DNA of 64,000 nucleotides, from NCBI RefSeq assembly GCF_041080625.1, contig NZ_CP163518.1:4898001-4962000 (forward strand). The letters are read 5' to 3'. The translations under genes were made by a program, and so were the position numbers. The notes below the pieces were generated by a model. It had not been told where the DNA came from. It ran no database searches and saw only the letters and a program-made list of their open reading frames with translations. Positions 17,293 to 25,028 of the stretch are shown here, piece by piece. Each line of letters begins with the position of its first letter. The stretch's first letter is position 1. This DNA is from Streptomyces sp. CG1. Its GTDB lineage: Bacteria; Actinomycetota; Actinomycetes; Streptomycetales; Streptomycetaceae.

Positions 17293-17316
17293 CCGTCGGG
17301 GCGGTGCCCCCGACGG
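17293..17316 (-). promoter_or_regulatory. Leader hairpin of the DUF2637 gene
   Basis: Nine-base arms CCGTCGGGG (17293-17301) and CCCCGACGG (17308-17316) lie immediately upstream of the ribosome site of the DUF2637 gene. The hairpin could act as an attenuator or operator. Confidence 0.35.
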
Positions 17317-17370
17317 GTGGGTGTAGGGGTGGGGGTGGTGAGGGTCAAGCGGAGTGCTCCTGGGTGTTTG

Positions 17371-17760
17371 GCGGTGTGATCCGTCTTGCCGTCTTGGCCG
17401 TTGCAAGCGCAGGTCAGGGCCGGTACGGCAGGGGCGTGGATGTGCCGTATCAACGCCGTACTGGTGTCCTCCTGCGTGTGCGGGCGCGGCCTGTCGGCGC
17501 TCCGTCTGCAGGCCGGGTCGCGGCGTGGCCCTGCCCGGTCAGGACGGCACTGTCACGTTGTGCCGTCCTGACCGGCGGGGCTTTGACCTGCGGTGATACG
17601 GCGAGGACGCGTGGGACGGCACAAGACGGATCCGGGCGGCGTCCTCCCGGCCGCAGCGATCACGATGATCGAGTTGCCGTCTTGTCCCCGGTTGCCGTCT
17701 TGCCTGCATGCCGTTTGACCTGCGGGATCACGGCAGGGACGGCAGGGACGCCCACCGGGG
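17371..17760. other. Repeat-rich non-coding region, candidate origin of replication or transfer
   Basis: This gene-free stretch lies between the DUF2637 and DUF3631 genes. The octamer CCGTCTTG occurs at 17381-17388, 17389-17396, 17677-17684 and 17695-17702, and inverted at 17622-17629. The last two direct copies sit in GTTGCCGTCTTG units 18 bp apart. TTTGACCTGCGG occurs twice (from 17582 and from 17714), each followed by a similar GATACGGC/GATCACGGC block. A 16-bp perfect inverted repeat is at 17535-17575. Iterons plus a large dyad beside replication and mob genes fit an oriV or oriT. Confidence 0.5.
17535..17575. repeat. 16-bp perfect inverted repeat
   Basis: CCGGTCAGGACGGCAC (17535-17550) and its exact complement GTGCCGTCCTGACCGG (17560-17575) flank a 9-nt loop (TGTCACGTT). 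There is no T-run and no adjacent stop codon, so it looks less like a terminator than a replication or transfer dyad. Confidence 0.75.
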
Positions 17761-17769
17761 GTGCGGGGC

Positions 17770-19032
17770 TCAGTCTGCGGCGGGGGTGGCAGGCTCGGTA
17801 TCCACAGGGTGGACAGTGGGGCAGTAGCGCCGCCACGCGTCGAGGAACTTGTTGCGCATGTAGCCCTTGCGCTGGGTTCCGTCGGCGAGGCGGACGTTGC
17901 CTGGCCTGATGTCGAACGGCCGCAGCATGTCCGACAGATTGCGGGACGTCAGCCCGTGGCGTCCCCATTCCGCCCACGGGCTCTCGGTGTTCTGCAGCAG
18001 ATGGTGCAGCAGCTCCTCCGTGGAGAGGCTGTCGACCTCCCGTTGGGCGAAGAAGATCCGGCGGATGTCGGCGAGGATCCGCGCTCCACCGGCCTGCTCC
18101 TCCTCCACCTCGACCTCGGAGTTGACCATCCGCGCGCACGCCTCGCGGGCGCGCCGGGGCCAGGGCCCGGCGGCGAGGTCAGCGACGATGACCAGGGGCT
18201 CCCAGGTGTCGGCGGCCCGGTCCTCCACCGGCATCTCCGGCTCCAGGTCCGCCGCCTCGTCCACCAGCGGGCGGGCCCAGGCGGCGATCCGGTCGCGTAC
18301 GTCGTGCAGGGCCGGAGTGTCGCGGCGGGAGCGGAAGGGCTTGACGCGCTCGCCCTCCGCCCGGCGGCGCATACGGATGACCACCGACCGGTCCATGATC
18401 GTGTCGGGCAGGTCACCGATGCCGGCGAGGGCGGCCATGGCGAAGGTGGCGAACCGGTGCGGGGTGTGGTCGTTGCCGACGACCCGGGTGACGTAGCGGT
18501 TGCGTTGGTGGCCGGCGTTGAGCAGGCCGCGCATCTCCTCGTTCTTCTCCGCCATCTTCGGCGTGCCGAAGATGGTGTCCGCCTCGTCCACCAGGAGCGT
18601 GGGCGGCTCCTCGGTGATCGACCGGAAGACCGCAGCCGGTGTGGTGTTGATGGTGAGCATCGGCTCGTGGACCGTCTCGGTCAGCACGTCCAGCAGCCGC
18701 GACTTGCCGCACCGCTTCGCCGGACCCACCACCGCCAGCCGCGGCGCGTGCTGCCACGCGGGCTGCAAGTGCGTCGCCGCCACCCACAGCGTCACCGCAT
18801 CCAGCGCTTCCGGCGAGGGCAGGATCACGAACTTCGCTATCTGCTCACGCAGTTCGTCCAGCAGCGCCGAGCCGACGGTCGGCTCCGAATCCGGCGCCGG
18901 AGTCTCGACCGCCTCGACCTGCGCAGTCGGCTCGGGTTCGCCCTGGTCTGGCTCGCCCGGTACCGCGACCGGCGGCCATGCGGCGGCATGGGGTACGGGG
19001 GTGGAATAGGGCGCGGGGTTCTCAGGTTGCAC
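17770..19032 (-). CDS. DUF3631-type ATPase, probable replication protein of the element
   Basis: A 420-residue protein. It has a variant Walker A VVGPAKRCGKSRLLDVL near residue 100, Walker B PTLLVDEADTIFG near 140, an Arg-rich sensor region DTIMDRSVVIRMRRR near 205, and a C-terminal DUF3631 domain. The first 50 residues are Pro-rich. The DUF3631 domain often forms the helicase half of primase/helicase proteins on actinomycete plasmids and integrative elements; here no primase half is present. GTG 19032 with AGAGGA is preferred to the open frame reaching 19374. It borders the candidate origin. Confidence 0.75.
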   Translation of the reverse strand: MQPENPAPYSTPVPHAAAWPPVAVPGEPDQGEPEPTAQVEAVETPAPDSEPTVGSALLDELREQIAKFVILPSPEALDAVTLWVAATHLQPAWQHAPRLAVVGPAKRCGKSRLLDVLTETVHEPMLTINTTPAAVFRSITEEPPTLLVDEADTIFGTPKMAEKNEEMRGLLNAGHQRNRYVTRVVGNDHTPHRFATFAMAALAGIGDLPDTIMDRSVVIRMRRRAEGERVKPFRSRRDTPALHDVRDRIAAWARPLVDEAADLEPEMPVEDRAADTWEPLVIVADLAAGPWPRRAREACARMVNSEVEVEEEQAGGARILADIRRIFFAQREVDSLSTEELLHHLLQNTESPWAEWGRHGLTSRNLSDMLRPFDIRPGNVRLADGTQRKGYMRNKFLDAWRRYCPTVHPVDTEPATPAAD

Positions 19033-19295
19033 TGGGCGGTTCCTCTTCTGCGGCGCAGGGCATGCAGGCCCAGGGGCGCGGATCGTTCGTTGGATGTGGG
19101 CGACGGGGATTCCCGAGCCTCCGGCGTTGCCGCGCCGGAGGCTCGCTGCGTTCAGACACTGAACACGTGCTCTGTCCCGAGTCGGTACGCTCGCTCGGTT
19201 CCCCGAGGGAACACGGACAGTACGTCCGCCGCCTGCAACAGTCCAGCGATTCTGTGTCAGCTCAGCGCAGAACTGCCTGCTACGCTGCCGCCCTT

Positions 19296-19535
19296 TCACG
19301 CCGCCAGACCCAGCAACTCCCACAAGTCCGCGGTCACCACCCGGTAGGCATTGCCCAGCCGCAGCACCTTGCACGGGTACTCGCCCCGCTTCGCCAACTC
19401 ATAGCCCTTGCTCCGACCGAGGCCCAGCGCGCGGTTACCTGTATCCAGGTCAACGGCCACTGGAAGAGCCAGCAGCTCTTCCCGACTCATCCCCTTCGAG
19501 CCCTTCGAGTGCTCGGCTGTCGTGTCGTCGCGCAT
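19296..19535 (-). CDS. Small DNA-binding protein, excisionase-like
   Basis: A protein of about 79 residues with a winged-helix/MerR-like core: LPVAVDLDTGNRALGLGRSK then GYELAKRGEYPCKVLRLGNA and an end LWELLGL. This is the pattern of excisionase-type helix-turn-helix proteins of actinomycete integrative elements, which steer the integrase toward excision. ATG 19535 is chosen for a GGAAGG ribosome site; GTG 19544 and ATG 19490 are possible. It diverges from the XRE gene and sits 0.8 kb from the integrase. Confidence 0.75.
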   Translation of the reverse strand: MRDDTTAEHSKGSKGMSREELLALPVAVDLDTGNRALGLGRSKGYELAKRGEYPCKVLRLGNAYRVVTADLWELLGLAA

Positions 19536-19622
19536 GCAGCGCACCCCTTCCCATGCAGCCCTCGGCGAACGCGGTCATCACATCCGGCTCCAGGCGTCTA
19601 CAAACCAGGATGCCGAAGCTAA

Positions 19623-19639
19623 TGTGTCTTCATGACACA
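19623..19639. promoter_or_regulatory. Palindromic operator over the XRE start codon
   Basis: TGTGTC (19623-19628) and GACACA (19634-19639) form a perfect inverted repeat with a 5-nt centre, and the ATG at 19632 of the XRE gene lies inside it. It is a likely autoregulatory operator and may also affect the divergent excisionase-like gene. Confidence 0.5.
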
Positions 19640-20318
19640 ACGCGGTTTCGATGATGGAAGTGACGAGGACGCCGTCCCCGAGTGGGCGGACCGCATCAAG
19701 GCCAACGTCGCCGGCGAAGTGCGGCGCAGAAGGAAGGAGATGGGATGGAGCGCGCAGGAGCTGGCCGACCGGTGCGAGGAGCTCGGGCACGCCATCCCGC
19801 GCAACGTGATCGCCAACATGGAGTCCGGCCGCCGAGCCAACCTTCCCCTCGTGGACGTCATGGTCCTGGCCGCCGCCCTGGAGACGTACCCGGTCTGCTT
19901 GATCTTCCCGGTCGGCTACGTCGAGAAGACCCAGGAACTGCCGTTCCAGCACCTCGTGCCCACCTGGGACGCCCTGCGCCGCTTCACCGGTGAGGAGGAG
20001 GTGCCCGGCTACGACGCGGGCCTCGTCCCCGACTTCGAGCTTCACGCCAGCCTCGTGCGTACCGCTCTGGCCGCACTCGAAGAGGAAGAACGGGCCCGGT
20101 TCGCGGCGAAGACGGCCACCAGCCGCGCCGAGAAGGAAGAGGTCGAGCGCCAGCAGGCCAAGTACGCCGACCAGGCCATCTCCGCCAAGTACAGGCTCCG
20201 CTACCTCCGCCGCGACCTCCGCGAGGAGGGGGCTACCCCACCCGACCTGCCACCTGCACTGGGCGACGTCGACCCGCCCGAATTCGATACCGACACCACC
20301 AAGGAGGAACGCCTTTGA
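19632..20318 (+). CDS. XRE-family regulator of the integrative element
   Basis: A 228-residue protein. A lambda-repressor-type helix-turn-helix spans about residues 25-85 (VRRRRKEMGWSAQELADRCE, then PRNVIANMESGRR). It is followed by a long charged coiled-coil-like region (residues 130-195, rich in Glu, Arg, Lys) and an acidic tail. There is no clear ribosome site before ATG 19632, so it may be leaderless. Its stop overlaps the integrase TTG start by four bases, so it probably controls integrase production and is co-translated with it. Confidence 0.82.
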   Translation: MTQRGFDDGSDEDAVPEWADRIKANVAGEVRRRRKEMGWSAQELADRCEELGHAIPRNVIANMESGRRANLPLVDVMVLAAALETYPVCLIFPVGYVEKTQELPFQHLVPTWDALRRFTGEEEVPGYDAGLVPDFELHASLVRTALAALEEEERARFAAKTATSRAEKEEVERQQAKYADQAISAKYRLRYLRRDLREEGATPPDLPPALGDVDPPEFDTDTTKEERL

Positions 20319-21988
20319 AGGGCTCCACCCACCGCCGCTGCTACTGCCGCGACCCCAAGACGGGCAAGCCGCTGGGCAAGAACTGCCCCAAGCTCTCCAG
20401 CCGCAAGCACGGCTCGTACTCCATACGCCAGGAACTCCCGCCCCGCGAGGACGGCACCCGCCGCTCCTTCAGCCGCGCCGGCTACGACTCCCTCAAAGCC
20501 GCCCAGGCCGACCTCGACCACGTCCGCGCTCTCCTCGGTCTCGCCGAATCCGACGATCCCGAGGGGCTGGCGCAGATCGCCGAGTTGCTGGAGAAGGTGG
20601 CCGATGAGAAGGCGCCGCTCCCGAACGTCGAAGAGACGCGGCGGCGCCTCAGCCACGGCTTGGACCTGACCAGCCGACTCACCGTCGGCGAGTGGCTGGA
20701 CACGTGGCTGGCGGGCAAGAAGGGCCGGCCGAGCGCCATCAGCCGCGATGAGACCAACATCCGCGTCCACCTCAAACCGAGGATCGGGCACCTGCGGCTC
20801 GACCGCCTCCGCGTCAGCCACCTGTCGGAGATGTTCGAGGCCATCGCCGAGGCCAACGTCGAGATCGCCGAGGCAAATGCGGCCCGCCGTACGGCGATCG
20901 AGGACCTTGCGCGGATTCCCTGGAAGGGGCGCGAGCACCGCGCTCGCCGCAAGGTTCTGAAGGCCGCCATCGCCGAGATGGATCCCTTCCGCCGCATGGT
21001 CACTCCGGCCACACGCCAGCGCATCCGCTCCACACTGCGGGCCGCGCTGAACGCCGCGATCGCCCAGCAGCTCATCACCTTCAACCCGGCGGCCCACGTC
21101 CCGATGGAAGCGGGCAAGCGCCCCAAGGCGCTGGTGTGGACCGAGGAGCGCATCCTCCACTGGAAGCGCACCGGCGAGAGGCCCTCGCCCGTCATGGTCT
21201 GGACGCCGGAGCATACCGGCCTCTTCCTCGACCATGCCGCGGAGGACCGCCTGTACGCGCTGTGGCACCTGGTCGCCTTCCGCGGACTGCGGCGAGGCGA
21301 GGCATGCGGGCAGAGGTGGACCGACACGCATCTCGACGACGGCCGTATCACCGTCGCCAAGCAGCTCGTCGTGAGCGGCTGGGAGGTGTACGAGGACGAT
21401 CCGAAGACCGACGCAGGCGCCCGCACCATCGCGCTCGACTCCGACACGGTCCGAGCCCTCACACGGCACCGTGTCCAGCAGGACAAGGACCGCGAGGAGT
21501 GGGAGAGCGCCTGGGTGGAGACCGGCCGCGTCTTCACCAAGGAGAACGGCGAGATGCTCCACCCCGCCAACGTCACGCGCCGGTTCATCGAGCTGTACGA
21601 GGAGATCGGCCTTCCGCCGATCCGGCTCCACGACCTGCGGCACGGCGCGGCGACCCTCGCCCACGCGGCCGGGGCCGACCTGAAGGACATCCAGGAGATG
21701 CTCGGCCACTCCTCGATCGCCATCACGGCGGACACGTACACGAGCTTGCTTCCCGAGGCCGACCTCGCCATCGCCGAGGCCGCCGCCCGCCTCGTACCAC
21801 GTGCTCACCGGACAGGTGATGCCGAGAAGGCCCAAGCCGAGCCAGAGGTCGCCGATAGCGTGAAATCCGGCGCCGAAGGCGTGCCGACGGATACCGAGGA
21901 ATCCGCAGCCCACCCCGGCCCTGGTGACGCATCCGCTCACGCACCGCTCACGCAAACGGCCCCGGACGCGGAGTCCGAGGCCGAATAG
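20315..21988 (+). CDS. Tyrosine site-specific recombinase (integrase)
   Basis: A 557-residue phage-type integrase. The N-terminal arm-binding region starts KGSTHRRCYCRDPKTGKPLG, a core-binding SAM-like domain follows near 115-260, and the catalytic domain occupies about 300-490. Catalytic residues are visible: Arg in FRGLRRGEACG near 325, H-x-x-R in LHDLRHGAATLAH near 438-441, and Tyr in ITADTYTSLL near 475. TTG 20315 follows AAGGAGG and overlaps the XRE stop. It ends 45 bp from the 3' end of a tRNA-Thr gene, the expected attachment site. Confidence 0.93.
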   Translation: MKGSTHRRCYCRDPKTGKPLGKNCPKLSSRKHGSYSIRQELPPREDGTRRSFSRAGYDSLKAAQADLDHVRALLGLAESDDPEGLAQIAELLEKVADEKAPLPNVEETRRRLSHGLDLTSRLTVGEWLDTWLAGKKGRPSAISRDETNIRVHLKPRIGHLRLDRLRVSHLSEMFEAIAEANVEIAEANAARRTAIEDLARIPWKGREHRARRKVLKAAIAEMDPFRRMVTPATRQRIRSTLRAALNAAIAQQLITFNPAAHVPMEAGKRPKALVWTEERILHWKRTGERPSPVMVWTPEHTGLFLDHAAEDRLYALWHLVAFRGLRRGEACGQRWTDTHLDDGRITVAKQLVVSGWEVYEDDPKTDAGARTIALDSDTVRALTRHRVQQDKDREEWESAWVETGRVFTKENGEMLHPANVTRRFIELYEEIGLPPIRLHDLRHGAATLAHAAGADLKDIQEMLGHSSIAITADTYTSLLPEADLAIAEAAARLVPRAHRTGDAEKAQAEPEVADSVKSGAEGVPTDTEESAAHPGPGDASAHAPLTQTAPDAESEAE

Positions 21989-21996
21989 AGCGCGTC

Positions 21997-22016
21997 ACCT
22001 GGGAGAAGCCCCAGGT
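21997..22016 (+). terminator. Short hairpin after the integrase
   Basis: ACCTGGG (21997-22003) pairs with CCCAGGT (22010-22016) across a 6-nt loop, 8 bp after the integrase stop and before the convergent tRNA gene. A TTTT run follows at 22025-22028. Confidence 0.5.
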
Positions 22017-22033
22017 CAGAGCGGGTTTTCCAG

Positions 22034-22078
22034 AGCCCCCTGTCGGATTCGAACCGACGACCTTCGCTTTACAAGAGC
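22034..22078. other. Predicted attachment site in the tRNA-Thr 3' half
   Basis: Elements with integrase genes placed like this one recombine within the 3' half of the tRNA, usually leaving a 40-50 bp direct repeat at the far end. I looked for a second copy of this segment to the left and saw none, so the exact core and the other junction are unknown. Confidence 0.4.
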
Positions 22079-22107
22079 GGCGCTCTGACCAGCTGAGCTA
22101 AGGAGGC
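22034..22107 (-). tRNA. tRNA-Thr (anticodon TGT)
   Basis: The 74-nt minus-strand sequence folds as a cloverleaf. The acceptor stem is GCCTCCT with AGGGGGC, including one G-T pair. The D arm contains AGCTCAGCTGGTCAGAGC, the anticodon loop is CTTGTAA giving TGT, and the T arm contains GGTTCGAATCC. CCA is not encoded. The integrase gene converges on its 3' end, so the tRNA is the probable integration target and its sequence is kept intact. Confidence 0.95.
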
Positions 22108-22241
22108 CTGCGCATGGGCGCCCGTGCAGTGTACCCAGGTCTGAGCCCGCTCCTGTCGAAAATTTCCGCGAAGTTCACAGTCGTCTCGGTGCTGACAGAG
22201 CACGTGAACGGCAGGTACCGTCGTGAGCCAGTTCACCCGCG

Positions 22242-22253
22242 TGGACTACACCA
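22242..22253 (+). promoter_or_regulatory. DasR-like operator upstream of msiK
   Basis: TGGACTACACCA matches the GntR/DasR consensus TGGTCTAGACCA at 10 of 12 positions and is a partial palindrome. It lies 60-71 bp before the msiK start. DasR is the known N-acetylglucosamine-responsive regulator of sugar uptake in Streptomyces; whether it binds here is inference. Confidence 0.45.
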
Positions 22254-22312
22254 CCACCTTCCTACAACGGATCGTCCGGCACGTTCCTGCCGGTAGAAGG
22301 GGGCCCATCACC

Positions 22313-23449
<1,137 letters not shown>

Positions 23450-23473
23450 GCAGCGCGTTTGCTCCCAAGTTGA

Positions 23474-23511
23474 CGAAAGGGGCCCCACGGAGTGCCATGG
23501 GGCCCCTTTCG
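23474..23511 (+). terminator. Rho-independent-type hairpin after msiK
   Basis: Fourteen-base arms CGAAAGGGGCCCCA (23474-23487) and TGGGGCCCCTTTCG (23498-23511) pair perfectly around a 10-nt loop, just after the msiK stop. Confidence 0.8.
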
Positions 23512-23658
23512 TGTGTCATCCACGCCCGGATATTCCCTGGCACAGCGATCATTTCGGGCACGGCTGGTCAACCCTTTACCCAGAAAGAAGTGCCTTTTCA
23601 TCCCCCGAAAGGGTGACTAAATGTCGCCAAATCATTACCCCGCGCTACCCTCACACGC

Positions 23659-24120
23659 GTGAAGCACTCCACCATCCCGCATACACGACACGGCCACCGG
23701 GGCGGCCCTGCCCGCCGGATCGGCCGCACTCTCGCCCTCGTCCTGCCCGTCTTCCTGGTGCTCTCGGGGACCCTCGCGGTCACCCGGGTCAATTGGACGG
23801 GAAGCCCCTCCAGCTCGCTGCTGGCCGCCTCGGACGTCTCCTCGGCGGGGGTCTCCGCCAAGAAGGCCGCGCGCGCCCCGCAGGACGTGCTCCGCGACCA
23901 GCTGATGGGTGAGCTCCAGGAGAGGAACCCGGGGGTCGTCCTCACCCACCTCCAGCAGGCGGTCAACGGGCACCCGTCGCTGGCCCGGCACTGCTCCGCG
24001 ATCGCCCGCGCACTGGGCCAGGCCGCGGTGCGCATGTACGGCGCCTCCCGCGCCCAGTCCTATGCCCGCCCGGTGTGCGACACGTCGTTCGCCTCCGGCG
24101 TGCTCGCCGCGCACAGCTGA
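23659..24120 (+). CDS. Hypothetical membrane-anchored or secreted protein
   Basis: A 153-residue protein starting at GTG 23659. A basic N-terminus with His and Arg is followed by one hydrophobic segment (LALVLPVFLVLSGTLAV, about residues 25-42), consistent with a signal anchor. The rest is soluble and helical, with two cysteines near the C-terminus (HCSAIARALG and PVCDTSFASG) that could form a disulphide outside the cell. I do not recognise a family. It lies between the msiK terminator and the nucleotidyltransferase gene. Confidence 0.72.
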   Translation: MKHSTIPHTRHGHRGGPARRIGRTLALVLPVFLVLSGTLAVTRVNWTGSPSSSLLAASDVSSAGVSAKKAARAPQDVLRDQLMGELQERNPGVVLTHLQQAVNGHPSLARHCSAIARALGQAAVRMYGASRAQSYARPVCDTSFASGVLAAHS

Positions 24121-24213
24121 CGCTCGTCCGGAGGCGGCTGTTCCTTGTAACCGCTCCTCAAGACGTGTGCCGTTGTCGGCCGGCCCGAGTGGGGCGCCAC
24201 GTACAGTGCGGTC

Positions 24214-24945
24214 ATGACCCATCCCAACGCCGCGTCGCGCCCCACTCAAGCCGTGGTCCTGGCCGGTGGCCAGGGCTCCCGGCTGCGTCCCTACACCGAC
24301 GACCGGCCCAAGCCGATGGTCGAGATCCCCGGTACGGGCACTCCGATCATCGGCCACCAGCTGACCTGGCTCGCCGAGGAAGGCGTGACCGACGTGGTGG
24401 TCTCCTGCGGCCACCTCGCGGAGGTCCTGCAGAAGTGGCTGGACTCCGCCGACCTGCCCGTCTCGGTCACCACGGTCGTGGAGACCGAGCCCCTCGGCCG
24501 TGGCGGCGGCCTCAAGTACGCCGCCGCGCATCTGCCCCGCCCGGATCAGCCCTGGTACGCCACCAACGGCGACATCTGGACCCGTTTCTCGCTGCGGGAC
24601 ATGGCCGACTTCCACACCGAGCGGGATGCCACGGCCACGTTGGCGCTGGCCCGGCCGCGTATCCCCTGGGGTGCGGTGACGACGGACGGGTTCGGGCACA
24701 TCACCGACTTCATCGAGGCCCCGCCGTCGACGTTCGAGATCAACGCGGGTGTCTACGTCTTCTCACCCGGATTCGCCTCGCTGCTGCCGGAGCGCGGCGA
24801 TCACGAGCGGACCACGTTTCCCGGGCTGGCCCGGGAGCGGAAGCTGTTCGGGTTCCCGATCCCGCAGGGGGCGTACTGGCGGGCCATCGACACGGCCAAG
24901 GATCTGACCGAGGCCGCCAAGGAACTGGCGGCGCTGGGACGGTAG
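24214..24945 (+). CDS. Sugar-nucleotidyltransferase family protein
   Basis: A 243-residue protein of the glucose-1-phosphate thymidylyltransferase/GDP-mannose pyrophosphorylase type. It begins with the signature AVVLAGGQGSRLRPYTDDRP KPM (G-G-x-G-x-R-L then KP, residues 13-35). NGDIW near 111 is the metal-site Asp motif, and EINAGVYVFSP is near 173. It should transfer an NMP to a sugar phosphate, giving an NDP-sugar; the particular sugar is not evident. It lacks the C-terminal beta-helix of longer members. It converges on the DoxX gene and shares the terminator at 24983. Confidence 0.85.
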   Translation: MTHPNAASRPTQAVVLAGGQGSRLRPYTDDRPKPMVEIPGTGTPIIGHQLTWLAEEGVTDVVVSCGHLAEVLQKWLDSADLPVSVTTVVETEPLGRGGGLKYAAAHLPRPDQPWYATNGDIWTRFSLRDMADFHTERDATATLALARPRIPWGAVTTDGFGHITDFIEAPPSTFEINAGVYVFSPGFASLLPERGDHERTTFPGLARERKLFGFPIPQGAYWRAIDTAKDLTEAAKELAALGR

Positions 24946-24982
24946 TTGAAGCAGTGCAGTAGCTCAAAGGGATTCAAAGGGA

Positions 24983-25015
24983 AGGGCCCCGTACCTCCAC
25001 CAGGTACGGGGCCCT
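24983..25015. terminator. Bidirectional hairpin terminator
   Basis: AGGGCCCCGTACCT (24983-24996) and AGGTACGGGGCCCT (25002-25015) pair perfectly with a 5-nt loop. It separates the convergent nucleotidyltransferase and DoxX genes. Confidence 0.8.
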
Positions 25016-25028
25016 CTCCTTCTGTGGG

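Larger units (their letters stand above)
8586..22078. mobile_element. Integrative mobilisable element in tRNA-Thr, left limit unknown
   Basis: Integrase, XRE regulator, excisionase-like protein, DUF3631 ATPase, repeat-rich origin candidate, DUF2637 membrane protein, MobC and relaxase are consecutive from the tRNA leftwards, an arrangement typical of actinomycete integrative elements. The Nudix-to-HAD gene set to the left is probably cargo. No TraB/FtsK-like translocase is present in the window, so this part looks mobilisable rather than self-transmissible. The left end is set here at the Nudix gene only for convenience; the element may include everything back to base 1. Confidence 0.65.

Noticed and set aside
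22223..22312. N-terminal extension of MsiK
   Set aside because: The frame is open, but conserved MsiK sequence and a strong ribosome site begin at ATG 22313, and the DasR-like site falls in the extension.
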